A stretch of 64,000 nucleotides of DNA, from assembly GCF_035918155.1 (NCBI RefSeq), contig NZ_CP109327.1, positions 5,890,001 through 5,954,000 of the forward strand. Direction: 5' to 3'. Position numbers and translations under genes: made by a program. Origin of the DNA: Streptomyces sp. NBC_01591 (GTDB lineage: Bacteria; Actinomycetota; Actinomycetes; Streptomycetales; Streptomycetaceae). Positions 35,048 through 43,956 of the stretch are shown piece by piece (the first letter of the stretch is position 1; each line of letters begins with the position of its first letter). The notes beneath the pieces were generated by a model that saw only the letters and a program-made list of their open reading frames with translations, was not told the origin of the DNA and ran no database searches.

Positions 35048-36013
35048 ATGTTCGCCGCCTACGCATCCCGCATCGACCGCGACCAGCCCCTCAACGGCCT
35101 TGAGCTGGGTGAACGCCCCGCCCCCGAGGCACGACCCGGCTGGACCACCGTCAATGTCCGGGCCGCCTCCCTCAACCATCACGACCTCTGGTCCCTGCGG
35201 GGCGTCGGCCTCGCCGAGGACAAGCTGCCGATGATCCTCGGCTGCGACGCGGCCGGAATCGACGAGGACGGCAACGAAGTCGTCCTGCACTCCGTCATCG
35301 GGCAGACCGGTCACGGCGTCGGCCCGAAGGAACCCCGCTCCATCCTCACCGAGCGCTACCAGGGCACCTTCGCCGAGCAGGTCACCGTCCCCAGCTGGAA
35401 CGTGCTGCCCAAGCCGAAGGAGCTCACCTTCGAGCAGGCCGCCTGTCTGCCGACCGCCTGGCTCACCGCGTACCGGATGCTCTTCACCAACGCCGGGGTG
35501 CGCCCCGGCAACTCGGTCCTCGTCCAGGGCGCGGGTGGCGGCGTCGCCACCGCCGCGATCGTGCTCGGCCGGGCGGCCGGGCTGCGGATCTACGCCACCA
35601 GCCGCGACGAGGCCAAGCGCAAGCGCGCCGTCGAACTCGGCGCGATCGAGGCGTTCGAGCCGGGCGCACGGCTGCCGCAGCGCGTCGACGCGGTCATCGA
35701 GACGGTCGGCGCGGCCACCTGGTCCCACTCCGTGAAGTCGCTGCGCCCGGGCGGCACGCTCGTCATCTCCGGTGCGACCAGCGGCGACCGGCCCTCGCAC
35801 GCCGAGCTGACCCGGATCTTCTTCCTGGAGCTGAAGGTCGTCGGCTCGACCATGGGCTCCAAGGACGAGCTGGAGGACCTGCTGGCGTTCTGCGCGACCA
35901 CCGGTGTGCGGCCCGTCATCGACGAGGTGCTGCCGCTGGAGCGGGCCCGCGAGGGGTTCGAACGGCTGGAATCGGGCGACCAGTTCGGAAAGATTGTGCT
36001 CACCTGCTCTTGA
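35048..36013 (+). CDS. Zinc-independent MDR-family oxidoreductase (quinone reductase-like)
   Basis: A 321-residue medium-chain dehydrogenase. The N-terminal GroES-like domain has VRAASLNHHDLWSLRG and MILGCDAAGID; the NAD(P) domain has VLVQGAGGGVATAAIVLGRA. The structural-zinc cysteines and the usual catalytic zinc triad are missing, which points to a quinone-reductase-like activity. ATG at 35048; upstream in-frame codons are inside the dispersed repeat region. Confidence 0.9.
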   Translation: MFAAYASRIDRDQPLNGLELGERPAPEARPGWTTVNVRAASLNHHDLWSLRGVGLAEDKLPMILGCDAAGIDEDGNEVVLHSVIGQTGHGVGPKEPRSILTERYQGTFAEQVTVPSWNVLPKPKELTFEQAACLPTAWLTAYRMLFTNAGVRPGNSVLVQGAGGGVATAAIVLGRAAGLRIYATSRDEAKRKRAVELGAIEAFEPGARLPQRVDAVIETVGAATWSHSVKSLRPGGTLVISGATSGDRPSHAELTRIFFLELKVVGSTMGSKDELEDLLAFCATTGVRPVIDEVLPLERAREGFERLESGDQFGKIVLTCS

Positions 36014-36045
36014 GGTGTGCGGGGTGAGCTGCTCTGATCTGCGCC

Positions 36046-37458
36046 ATGCGAATACGGACGCGGATGCGGATGGGCAGCGTACTCACCTCGATCGTCACTT
36101 CGTTCGTGCTCGCGGCGGGGGCGCTCGCCCCCGCCGCCGACGCACACCCCGCACCACCGGAACAGACCGGCATCCCCCGTCTCACCGACGACCGGGGCCG
36201 CACGCTCACCCTGCGGGGATGGAACGTCGAGGACAAGGCGAACCGCGGTGACCAGGCACTGACCGCCATCACCGAGAAGCACTTCCGCGATCTGCGCGAC
36301 AAGGGCTTCAACTTCGCCCGGCTGCTCATCTTCTGGGACGACCTGGAGCCGCGCCGGGGCCACTACAGCGCCGAGTATCTGCGCCGGATCGACCGGGTCC
36401 TGGACTGGGCGCGGAAGTACGACATCCAGGTGCTGCTCGACGCCCATCAGGACGTGTTCGGCCCGGCGTTCGGCCACCGGGGCATCCCGGCCTGGGCGAC
36501 CCGCACCGACGGTCTGCCCTTCACCCCGCACCCCGAGGACTGGTTCGCGGAGTACTTCGAGCCGGCTGTGCAGCGCGCGTTCACCCATCTCTACGAGGAC
36601 CCCGACCTCCAGCGCGCCCAGGCGCGGATGTGGCAGGTCGTCGCCGAGCGCTTCCGGCATCACCCCGCCGTCCTCGGCTACGACCTGATCAACGAGCCGA
36701 TGGGGGAGATGGGTCAGGGCGAGGACCTGCCGACTGCCGCCCGCCGCATCGAGGCCCGGCAGCTCACCCCGATGTACAACCGGCTGGCCCGCGCGGTCCG
36801 TTCGGTCGACCGCGGCAACTGGCTGTTCATAGAGCCGACCCCGATCGTCGGCGAGGGCGTACCCACCGGTCTGGGAGCGGTCAGGGACCACCGGACCGTC
36901 TACGCCCCGCACTTCTACAACACCGCGATGGAGGCGGGTGCCGACTACGACCCGTCGGCAGGCTGGATCGAGTCGTACGAGGCCGCCGTCACCGCGTACC
37001 CGGAGCAGCGGCACATCCCGGTCGTGGTCGGGGAGTGGGGCCCGCTGAACAACAGGCTGCCGCTGATGGGCCGTTTCTACCGGGACGCGATGACCTCCCT
37101 GAGCCGCTACACCTCGGGCTGGGCGGGCTATGTGTGGTGCTACGGCGGCGGCTACTGCGCCCTGGACGAGAACGGCGTCTTCGCTGCCAACAAGGACCGG
37201 ACCGCCACACCGTACGCACCCGCCGTCGCCGGAACCGTCCACTCCGACACCTATGACGACAACGCCCGCGTCTACCGGCTCACTTATACGGCGGGCCGCC
37301 ACGGCGCCACGGAGATCTCCCTGCCGCCGACGGCCGGGCGGTGGCGGGTCTCGGTGGACGGTCGCGCCGAGGCCCGCCGGCACGGGGGAGAGGTGCGTGT
37401 CCATGCCCGCAAGGGGGCGCGTGTCACGGTGACGGTGACCGGGACGGCACGCGGCTGA
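36046..37458 (+). CDS. Secreted glycoside hydrolase family 5 enzyme, endoglycosylceramidase type
   Basis: A 470-residue secreted hydrolase. Signal peptide about 1-33 (VLTSIVTSFVLAAGALAPAA, cut after ADA). The TIM barrel shows RGWNVEDKANRGD, FNFARLLIFWDDLEP, LLDAHQDVFGPAFG, the acid/base Glu in GYDLINEPMGEM and the nucleophile Glu in VVVGEWGPLNN. A small beta-sandwich ends the protein (about 390-470). The DAHQD and NEP context match endoglycoceramidases, which release oligosaccharides from glycolipids; other lipid-linked or polysaccharide substrates are possible. Confidence 0.88.
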   Translation: MRIRTRMRMGSVLTSIVTSFVLAAGALAPAADAHPAPPEQTGIPRLTDDRGRTLTLRGWNVEDKANRGDQALTAITEKHFRDLRDKGFNFARLLIFWDDLEPRRGHYSAEYLRRIDRVLDWARKYDIQVLLDAHQDVFGPAFGHRGIPAWATRTDGLPFTPHPEDWFAEYFEPAVQRAFTHLYEDPDLQRAQARMWQVVAERFRHHPAVLGYDLINEPMGEMGQGEDLPTAARRIEARQLTPMYNRLARAVRSVDRGNWLFIEPTPIVGEGVPTGLGAVRDHRTVYAPHFYNTAMEAGADYDPSAGWIESYEAAVTAYPEQRHIPVVVGEWGPLNNRLPLMGRFYRDAMTSLSRYTSGWAGYVWCYGGGYCALDENGVFAANKDRTATPYAPAVAGTVHSDTYDDNARVYRLTYTAGRHGATEISLPPTAGRWRVSVDGRAEARRHGGEVRVHARKGARVTVTVTGTARG

Positions 37459-37478
37459 GCGGTCCGCACACCCCATCT

Positions 37479-37521
37479 GTCAACTACGGTTGACGGATGG
37501 GGCGTGTCAACGTAGGTTGAC
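37479..37521. promoter_or_regulatory. Two copies of GTCAAC-N4-GTTGAC upstream of the HTH/Clp-N operon
   Basis: GTCAACTACGGTTGAC (37479-37494) and GTCAACGTAGGTTGAC (37506-37521) are perfect 6-4-6 palindromes 27 bases apart; the second ends three bases before the ATG. Strong candidate for an autoregulatory operator. Confidence 0.75.
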
Positions 37522-37524
37522 GTC

Positions 37525-37734
37525 ATGACGGAAGCAACGGATCTTGCCGCGCGCGCCGGTGACCGCGACCCCCGGGTGGGGCTGCGGGCGGTCGCCGCGC
37601 TGCGCCGGCTGCTGGAGCAGCTCGAAGCCGTACAGGTCAGGAGTGCCCGCGTGCAGGGCTGGTCGTGGCAGGAGATCGCGGCCGAACTGGGCGTCAGCCG
37701 GCAGGCCGTGCACAAGAAGTACGGGAGGCATTGA
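37525..37734 (+). CDS. Small helix-turn-helix DNA-binding protein
   Basis: A 69-residue protein that is little more than an HTH: AVAALRRLLEQLEAVQVRSA then GWSWQEIAAELGVSRQAVHK KYG at the C-terminus (residues about 45-67). It would bind DNA as a dimer; two palindromes directly upstream are the obvious target. Its stop overlaps the ATG of the Clp-N gene (TGATG), so the two proteins are made together. Confidence 0.85.
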   Translation: MTEATDLAARAGDRDPRVGLRAVAALRRLLEQLEAVQVRSARVQGWSWQEIAAELGVSRQAVHKKYGRH

Positions 37735-38312
37735 TGTTCGAACGCTTCACCAGGAGCGCCCGGGGAGTGGTGACCGGCGCCGTGAGCCACGCCGAACGGA
37801 CCGATGCCGCATCGGTCACCGAGGAACATCTGCTGCTCGCACTGCTGGACCGGCCGGAGGGCCGGGCCGCCTTCGCCGCCACCTCGCTGGGTCTCGCGGA
37901 CCGTCGCACGGCCGTCGAGGCCGATCTGGCCGCGGCCCGCCGCCGCGGCGGGCTGACCCGGGCCGATACGGACGCGCTCGCCGGCCTCGGCATCGATGTG
38001 ACCGAGATCGTCGCCCGCGTCGAGGAGGCCCACGGGGAGGGGGCGCTGGACCGGGCCCGGCGGCGTGGCACGGGGCGTCGCCCGTTCACCCGTGGGGCGA
38101 AGGACGTCCTGACGAAGTCGCTGCGGATCGCGGTGGGGCGCCAGGACCGCTTCATCGGCGACGAGCACCTTTTCCTGGCGCTCACCGCCTGCCCCGGCGT
38201 GGTCGCCGACGTACTCGCCGCACATGGCGCGACGTACGGGACGGTGAACCGCGCGTTGTACGGGGACGGGGGAGAGGAGGGGGACGCGGGGCGGTTCAGG
38301 AAGGCGGGCTGA
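37734..38312 (+). CDS. Clp-N repeat domain protein
   Basis: A 192-residue protein with two Clp_N (substrate-adaptor binding) repeats: AERTDAASVTEEHLLLALLD (about 22-41) and GRQDRFIGDEHLFLALTACP (about 136-155). There is no AAA+ ATPase part. Such proteins are stand-alone versions of the ClpA/ClpC N-domain and may bind adaptors or misfolded proteins. Coupled by TGATG to the small HTH protein, with which it probably acts as a stress-responsive pair. Confidence 0.88.
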   Translation: MFERFTRSARGVVTGAVSHAERTDAASVTEEHLLLALLDRPEGRAAFAATSLGLADRRTAVEADLAAARRRGGLTRADTDALAGLGIDVTEIVARVEEAHGEGALDRARRRGTGRRPFTRGAKDVLTKSLRIAVGRQDRFIGDEHLFLALTACPGVVADVLAAHGATYGTVNRALYGDGGEEGDAGRFRKAG

Positions 38313-38357
38313 GCCCCGGGGCCCGGCGGGTCGTGCCCCGGGCACGCCCCCGCCCCG

Positions 38358-39341
38358 TCACTTCTCCCCGCCGTCGCCCTTCCGCAGCAGCGCCCCGATG
38401 TGGGCCGCCGCCGTCGACAGATGGCGGCGGGCCTGGGTCAGCTGCTCCTCCGTGACACCCCTGTCCCGGGCCGCGTCGCGGATGTCGTCGCGGAAGCGGT
38501 CCAGCAGGCGGTCCAGGTCGCGGGCCGGGTCGCCGGTGCCGGCGGTGTCCTTGCCCCAGTCGGGGTCGGCGTCGGCCGGCTCCGGCTTGATGTACGGGGG
38601 CCACCCGCCCGTCCTGGCGAAGCCGCCCAGCTGGCCGGTGATCTCGGCCAGCCCCTCCCGTACGCCCGAGGGCCAGTCGCCCCGGGCGAAGTGCTCCTGG
38701 ACCTGGCGGGCGGCGTTCTGCATCTGCTCGCGCGCCCGGTCCTGGGCCTCCTTGGCCTGGCGGCGGGCCTGCTGGGCGTCCTCGCGGGCGCGGCGGGACT
38801 CGTCCTTCGCCCGGCGGGCCTGCTCCTTCCACTCCTGCTTGGCCTTGCGCAGCTCCTCCTTCGCGGCGCGCCACGCCTCCTTGTCGCCGAAGTCCCCGAG
38901 GTCGCCGAAGGCGGACTCCCAGTCGCCCTTGCGGCGGGAACCGGAACCCGTGTGCCTGGTCTCGTCCGCCGCGGCCCGCATCTCGCTGCGCAGCTTGCCG
39001 GCGGCGCCGCGTACGTCGTCCCGTATCTCGGCGGCCAGCTCGGAGACCGAATCCCGGATCTCCAGTTCCAGATCGGCCAGTTCGCCCGTACGGCCGGCCA
39101 GTTCGGCGCGGCCCGCGTCGGTGATCGAGTAGACCTTGCGGCCGCCTTCGGTGGCATGGGTGACGAGGCCCTCGGCCTCCAGTTTGGCGAGGCGCGGATA
39201 GACCGTGCCCGCCGAGGGGGCGTACAGCCCGTGGAAGCGCTCCTCCAGGAGCCGGATCACCTCGTAGCCGTGGCGCGGGGCCTCGTCGAGGAGTTTCAGC
39301 AGGTAGAGGCGGAGGCGGCCGTGGGCGAATACGGGGGGCAT
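38358..39341 (-). CDS. PadR-family regulator with long coiled-coil extension
   Basis: A 327-residue PadR protein. The winged helix is at 1-80 (FAHGRLRLYLLKLLDEAPRH, GYEVIRLLEERFHGLYAPSA, GTVYPRLAKLEAEGLV). Residues about 95-215 are highly charged Glu/Arg/Lys/Ala (EELRKAKQEWKEQARRAKDE, EDAQQARRQAKEAQDRAREQ), a long coiled coil, and the C-terminus is another helical region. ATG at 39341 lies one base from the stop of the DUF4097 gene, so it is translationally coupled. Confidence 0.9.
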   Translation of the reverse strand: MPPVFAHGRLRLYLLKLLDEAPRHGYEVIRLLEERFHGLYAPSAGTVYPRLAKLEAEGLVTHATEGGRKVYSITDAGRAELAGRTGELADLELEIRDSVSELAAEIRDDVRGAAGKLRSEMRAAADETRHTGSGSRRKGDWESAFGDLGDFGDKEAWRAAKEELRKAKQEWKEQARRAKDESRRAREDAQQARRQAKEAQDRAREQMQNAARQVQEHFARGDWPSGVREGLAEITGQLGGFARTGGWPPYIKPEPADADPDWGKDTAGTGDPARDLDRLLDRFRDDIRDAARDRGVTEEQLTQARRHLSTAAAHIGALLRKGDGGEK

Positions 39342-39342
39342 G

Positions 39343-40200
39343 TCAGAGCACCTTTCCGGTCGGCTCGGCATCGTACGGGGCGTCCTCGGCCGGCGGGCGG
39401 CGCAGCAGGGCGATCGATCCCGAGACGGTCGTCGCCCTCAGCTTCCCGGTCCCGGCACCGAGCGTGCCGGTGATCTTCTTCGCTCCCCATTGGCCGCTGA
39501 CCCGCAGGTCATCGAACCCGTTGGAGACGGAGCCGCTCGCGGTGTTGGCCTCGACCGTCGCGTCCGCCGGGTGCGGCAGCCGGATGGCGACCTCGCCGGA
39601 GACCGTGGTCAGCCGGATGTCCGTGGGCTTCCCGGTCGGGTCCAGGTCGAGCACCATGTTGCCGCTGACCGATTCCGCCCGTACCGAGGCCCCGGCGCCC
39701 TCGACGACCGTCAGATCGCCCGAGACCGAGTGGAAGCGGAGCTCGCCGGTGACCGACTGGGCCTCCACGCTGCCGGAGACCGTGTCGGCCAGGACCGGCC
39801 CCGCGAGCCCGACGAGCGTGGTGTCGCCAGTGACGCCCCGTACGTCCGTACGCCCGCGGATTCCGGACACGACGGCGCCCGCGCCGACGACGCCGACCCC
39901 CACCGCCGACCCGGCGGGCACGGCGAGCGAGACGACCGCGCTGCGGTGCCAGCCCTTGCGGTCGAGCCAGTTGAGGAAGCCGTGCCAGGGCAGGTCCTCG
40001 TAGGCGACCGTGAGTGTGCCGTCCTCCAGGGTCACGATCAGCGGCGGTCCCTCGACCCCGGAGACCTCCAGCCGGGCGGTCGGCTCCTCGGTGCCGACGA
40101 CATTGACGGTGCCTCCGACGATGCGCACATTGAGTGACGTCACGGGGTCGTCGAAGGTCAGCTTCTGGGGCTCGGCGATGGCCCATGTCGACGCAGGCAT
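39343..40200 (-). CDS. DUF4097 beta-strand repeat protein
   Basis: A 285-residue protein built of short right-handed beta-helix repeats with a recurrent V-T/S-G motif (VSGSVEAQSVTGELRFHSVS, ESVSGNMVLDLDP, TVSGEVAIRLP, ASGSVSNGFDDLRVSG). No signal peptide or membrane helix. DUF4097 proteins are commonly paired with PadR regulators or PspC proteins; the function is unknown. ATG at 40200; first gene of the operon with the PadR gene. Confidence 0.9.
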   Translation of the reverse strand: MPASTWAIAEPQKLTFDDPVTSLNVRIVGGTVNVVGTEEPTARLEVSGVEGPPLIVTLEDGTLTVAYEDLPWHGFLNWLDRKGWHRSAVVSLAVPAGSAVGVGVVGAGAVVSGIRGRTDVRGVTGDTTLVGLAGPVLADTVSGSVEAQSVTGELRFHSVSGDLTVVEGAGASVRAESVSGNMVLDLDPTGKPTDIRLTTVSGEVAIRLPHPADATVEANTASGSVSNGFDDLRVSGQWGAKKITGTLGAGTGKLRATTVSGSIALLRRPPAEDAPYDAEPTGKVL

Positions 40201-40236
40201 GGATCTGACCTCCCGGGGAGCACGGAATGACGCAAC

Positions 40237-40270
40237 ATATCGCGTCTCTTGATGGACACGATATATCGCG
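40237..40270. promoter_or_regulatory. ATATCGCG repeats upstream of the DUF4097/PadR operon
   Basis: ATATCGCG occurs at 40237-40244 and 40263-40270, and CGATATATCG (40259-40268) is a palindrome. These AT-rich elements, 37-70 bases upstream of the ATG, are a likely PadR operator and promoter region. Confidence 0.5.
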
Positions 40271-40356
40271 GATCGGGGAAGTCAAGGCGCGTCACACGGT
40301 GTCGGTGGGTGATCAAAGTGCGCCAAATGTGGGCAAATTGCCCTAGCGTGTGGGGC

Positions 40357-40903
40357 GTGACCGCGACATCCCCCGCGGGGGCGCTGCTGCTGTGCCGTGC
40401 CGAACCGGAGACCGTACGGCCGGTGGCCCATCTGCTGCTCGCCCCCGCCGGGGACGGCTGGTCCGTCCTCGTGCCGGAGGGCTGACCCGCCCGGACCCGG
40501 ATGCCGGCGCGCGCATCCGGCTGCGCGGGCTGCTCGCCGTCCTGACCCGGATCGGGCTCATCGTCCCGCCCGGCCCAGACGCCGCGCGGCGACGGCAGTT
40601 TGACGACAGGGCCTGGACCCGGACACGCCCGGCGACCGGCTGTACGCGGCGGCCGACGGCCGGCCCGAAGCGGAACCGGTCGCCTGGACCGGCTGGCGCG
40701 AGGCCGTGAGGGTGGAACTCGACGCGGTCGGGAGCAGCCGCCTCGGCCCCTGGATGTGCGGCCCCAGGACCTGGGGGCTCCGCCGCCGCGGCGGCGGATG
40801 GGCGCTCGCGGGGACGCTGCCGCTGGCGCACGGGGCGCTCGGGCTCGCCCACGACCGGATGAGGGGCGCCGAAGGGCCCGGGTACGGGTACGGGCGCGAC
40901 TGA
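40357..40903 (+). pseudogene. Decayed hypothetical protein gene
   Basis: Three pieces of one protein appear in three frames: TATSPAGALLLCRAEPETVR to LVPEG-stop (40357-40485), LTRPDPDAGARIRLRGLLAV LTRIGLIVPPG (about 40476-40575), and VAWTGWREAVRVELDAVGSS with PLAHGALGLAHDRM (about 40680-40903). Between them sequence is missing or shifted. The intact form, as I recall it from Streptomyces, is a soluble protein with a C-terminal hydrophobic hairpin of unknown function. Confidence 0.6.
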
Positions 40904-41086
40904 CTACTCGTCCTCGTCCTCGTCGTCGAGGCGGGCCAGCCAGGTCGCGAGGCGCTCGACCGGCACCTCGAAGTCGGGATTGAGATCGACGAACGTACGG
41001 AGCTGCTCGGCGAGCCACTCGAAAGTGACCTCTTCCTCGCCTCGCCGCTTCTCCAGCTCCTCGATACCGCGGTCGGTGAAGTACAT
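40904..41086 (-). CDS. Small conserved actinobacterial protein (DUF6104-like)
   Basis: A 60-residue acidic protein, MYFTDRGIEELEKRRGEEEV then TFEWLAEQLRTFVDLNPDFE and a DDEDEDE tail. The sequence matches a small protein family that is nearly universal in Streptomyces; no function is known. ATG at 41086. Confidence 0.85.
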   Translation of the reverse strand: MYFTDRGIEELEKRRGEEEVTFEWLAEQLRTFVDLNPDFEVPVERLATWLARLDDEDEDE

Positions 41087-41271
41087 GCGGCAAGCCTAAT
41101 GCCTGGTGGCAGCCCCACGAAGGCCGGGAGCGGGTCCCCGGGCCGCGGCTCCCGGCGGCCGCGCGACCCCGCCGAGAACCGGCCCGCACCACCCCTGCGT
41201 CCTGGTCCATGTACCTCGCATCGGACGCGTACTGCCGTTAACCTGCGGGTAGTTGGGGAACGGGGGGTTTC

Positions 41272-41805
41272 ATGGGTGACAGTGACGCCCGTATTACGCG
41301 CATTGAGATGCCCGACGGTACGGAGGTCTGGGCGCGGATCTCCGGTGCCGAGGAGCTGGCGCAACCCGGATCGGGCCCGTCGTTCACGGACATCGGCGCG
41401 GGGAACCTCGCGGATCGGGTGCAGGCCCGGGTCGAGAGCCTGCAGGGCGTCGTGACCAGCGTCGCGCGTTCGCTCGCCGAGCCGCTGCGGTCCGTACGGC
41501 CCGACGAGGTAAGCGTCGAATTCGGCATCGAACTCACCGCGAAGTCCGGCAAGGTCGTCGGGCTCCTCGCGGACGGCGAGGCCAAGGGGTCCATCAAGGT
41601 CACGCTGACGTGGAGCGGCGGCGGGCCGCCCGTCGATCCGCCGCCCGCACCGGTGCCCGCGCAGGCGTCGGGGCAGCGGGCCACCCCCTCCGCTTCCCCC
41701 TCCACTCCTCCCTCCGTTTCTCCTTCCGTTTCTTCCGCCGGGGCACCCACCGGCGCATCGGCGCACGCGAGCGGCACCGGGCCGGACGACGGCAGCGGAT
41801 CGTGA
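41272..41805 (+). CDS. Trypco1-domain protein 1 (trypsin-co-occurring)
   Basis: A 177-residue protein. The N-terminal 120 residues form the Trypco1 (CU044_2847) domain: ITRIEMPDGTEVWARIS, a central helix DRVQARVESLQGVVTSVARS, and VSVEFGIELTAKSGKVVGLL with SIKVTLTWS. A low-complexity Pro/Ser/Ala tail follows (about 122-177). Trypco domains accompany trypsin-like proteases in actinobacterial conflict systems, probably as protease partner or substrate. The next gene starts inside its stop (GTGA) and encodes such a protease. First gene of the island. Confidence 0.85.
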   Translation: MGDSDARITRIEMPDGTEVWARISGAEELAQPGSGPSFTDIGAGNLADRVQARVESLQGVVTSVARSLAEPLRSVRPDEVSVEFGIELTAKSGKVVGLLADGEAKGSIKVTLTWSGGGPPVDPPPAPVPAQASGQRATPSASPSTPPSVSPSVSSAGAPTGASAHASGTGPDDGSGS

Positions 41806-43868
41806 CGCAGCCGCCGGGCGGGGGCGCGTGGCAGAGGCCGAACGGCGCGGAATCCGCGCTGATGAGCCTCGTGAAGGACGCGACGGTGCGCATCCATCGT
41901 CCGGAGCCCGGGTATGCCCCTGAAGGATCCGACGGCGACTTCCTGGGGAGCGGATTCTTCATCGCCCCGAGCTGGGTCCTCACGTGCGCGCACGTCGCGA
42001 TGGAGGGGAGGGGGCGTCAGGTGAACGTGGTGTACAAGACCGCACGCGGCGGCGACGCCGTCAGGGTCGAGGGCACGGTCGTGGCGGCCCTGCCCGAGGA
42101 ACGGCCCGGCACGGGCGGCTGGCCGGCCCCCGACCTCGCCCTCATCCAACTGCTGCGTCCGGTCGAACACCCCTGTGTGTACCTCAGCGAGCGTTCCACG
42201 GGCATGAACCGCGGCGCGTACTACTTCGCGGGCTGGGCGGACGGCGGCGCGGGATCGCTCAAGCGGCTCGGCCGGGAGTGCCGGGTGGTGGGCACTGTCG
42301 ACGACTGGGCCGACGGCGACGAACAGGTGCTGATCGAGGCGAGCCAGCTGTACGCGGGCATGTCCGGCGGCCCCGTCGTCGACCTGGCCCGGGGCGAGGT
42401 CGTCGGCGTACTCAAGTCACGCGCCACCGATACGAACGGCGGTACGGCGATCGGTGTGGAGCGGCTGCGCACGCTGCCCGTGCCGGTCCGGGCGGCCACG
42501 GCCGAGTCCGACGACCCGTACCAGGCCGTGTTCCACGCCCACGACCGCTACCACGCCGACCGGCACAACAACCCCGTCGACGACGAGGAGACCTGGGCGG
42601 ACGTCCAGCGGGACCTGGGCTCCGTGGCCGGCCCGGCGCTCACCCCGCAGCAGCGCGTCGACCTGCTGGGGCGACTCGCCAAGCTACCGCCCCCGGTCAG
42701 TACCCGCAGCCTTCTCGACATCCTCGGTGGCCTGGGGTACGGATACCGGACCGTCGGCGTCCCGGCCCCCCGCGGCTGGCGCGACGGGCTGGGCGTCCTG
42801 TACGACGCACGCGAGGGCGACGAGGCGCTGGAGCGGATCCTGCGCTACTGCATGAGCGCCATCGCCGCCGAGCGCCCCTACGTGGTGCCGTCCACCAAGC
42901 TCGCCGAGGACGCCCTGTGGGACTGGGTGAAGGAGACCGCGGAGGACCGGCTCCGGCGGCCGTTCCGCCGAGAGATGGCCCAGCTCCGGTACCAGGGCCG
43001 GTACGACCGGGGCCCCGAACACCTGCGGACCCCCGAGCCGGCCGGCGAACCGGTCCGGCCGCCGAGGTCCCCCTCGTACGTCCTGCTGTATCTGGAGCCC
43101 CGTGCCTGGCAGCCGGACCACTACGACTGGCGGGTCGTCGCCCGCCTTTCCGCCGACGATCTGCCCGTGACCGAGAACTACCAGGGAACCAGGGCCGACG
43201 AACTGCCGGCCAGGCTCGCCGCCGCCCTCGGGAAGGCGTTCCGGATGTGCGACGAACCGGACAGCCCCGCCATCCTTCAGGTGGTGGTGGAACCGCCGCT
43301 GTTCGACCTGGAGGTCGAGAAGTGGCAGCTGCCCGCGGACAGCCGGCCGCTCGGAGTCCAGCGGCCGGTGGTCATCCGCTGCTCGGACGAGCGCCCCGCC
43401 CTGTCCGACGACGTCGTCCGCGAGCGCGAAGCGCGCTGGAACCGCATCCACACCGGCCCGATGCGGGCCGCGGTCCTCGACTGCGACGACGGTATGCGGG
43501 TACCCGTGCCCGTGACGGCGGAGCTGCGCGGACTGGCGTACGAGACCGTCCCGGTGCTCTGCCGGTACGGCGGCCGGACCGACGCCCGGAGCATCGCGGG
43601 GTTCGCGCGGGTACTCGACAGCGGGTTCGACGTGGTCCTGTGGCGGCGCCCGAGGGGCGAACGGACCGCGGCCTGCACGGAGTTCCACCTCCGTGTCGTC
43701 GACACGGTCGACGGGGCGGGCGTGGCCGCCCGGCTTCCGCAGAAGATCCATGAGCTGAGAAAAGGGGTGCGCGAGGGCCGTACCGACATGTTCTGGTCGG
43801 ATGGGATCGCCCTGGTCTACGGCGGTCCGCAACTGCCGCCGCCCGGCCCGTTGTTGCAGGCACCGTGA
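41802..43868 (+). CDS. Trypsin-like serine protease with VMAP-type C-terminal domain
   Basis: A 688-residue protein. The trypsin fold (about 20-235) has His64 in WVLTCAHVAMEG, Asp111 in APDLALIQL and Ser188 in GMSGGPVVD. The middle (about 250-400) is a helical effector-associated region (LTPQQRVDLLGRLAKLPPPV, SLLDILGGLGYGYR). The C-terminal part (about 420-680) resembles VMAP-C: SPSYVLLYLEPRAWQPDHYD, RPVVIRCSDERPALSD, REARWNRIH. VMAP proteins act with vWA and MoxR partners in ternary conflict systems, and both partners are encoded next. GTG at 41802 overlaps the Trypco1 stop. No signal peptide, so it acts in the cytoplasm. Confidence 0.85.
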   Translation: MTQPPGGGAWQRPNGAESALMSLVKDATVRIHRPEPGYAPEGSDGDFLGSGFFIAPSWVLTCAHVAMEGRGRQVNVVYKTARGGDAVRVEGTVVAALPEERPGTGGWPAPDLALIQLLRPVEHPCVYLSERSTGMNRGAYYFAGWADGGAGSLKRLGRECRVVGTVDDWADGDEQVLIEASQLYAGMSGGPVVDLARGEVVGVLKSRATDTNGGTAIGVERLRTLPVPVRAATAESDDPYQAVFHAHDRYHADRHNNPVDDEETWADVQRDLGSVAGPALTPQQRVDLLGRLAKLPPPVSTRSLLDILGGLGYGYRTVGVPAPRGWRDGLGVLYDAREGDEALERILRYCMSAIAAERPYVVPSTKLAEDALWDWVKETAEDRLRRPFRREMAQLRYQGRYDRGPEHLRTPEPAGEPVRPPRSPSYVLLYLEPRAWQPDHYDWRVVARLSADDLPVTENYQGTRADELPARLAAALGKAFRMCDEPDSPAILQVVVEPPLFDLEVEKWQLPADSRPLGVQRPVVIRCSDERPALSDDVVREREARWNRIHTGPMRAAVLDCDDGMRVPVPVTAELRGLAYETVPVLCRYGGRTDARSIAGFARVLDSGFDVVLWRRPRGERTAACTEFHLRVVDTVDGAGVAARLPQKIHELRKGVREGRTDMFWSDGIALVYGGPQLPPPGPLLQAP

Positions 43869-43956
43869 ATCCTCTTACGGGGGGTGTCCCGGATGGCTAC
43901 GGTGAACCACGTTCGACTGCTGCCCCTGGCGGACGAGTGATGACGAGGAACACGTT

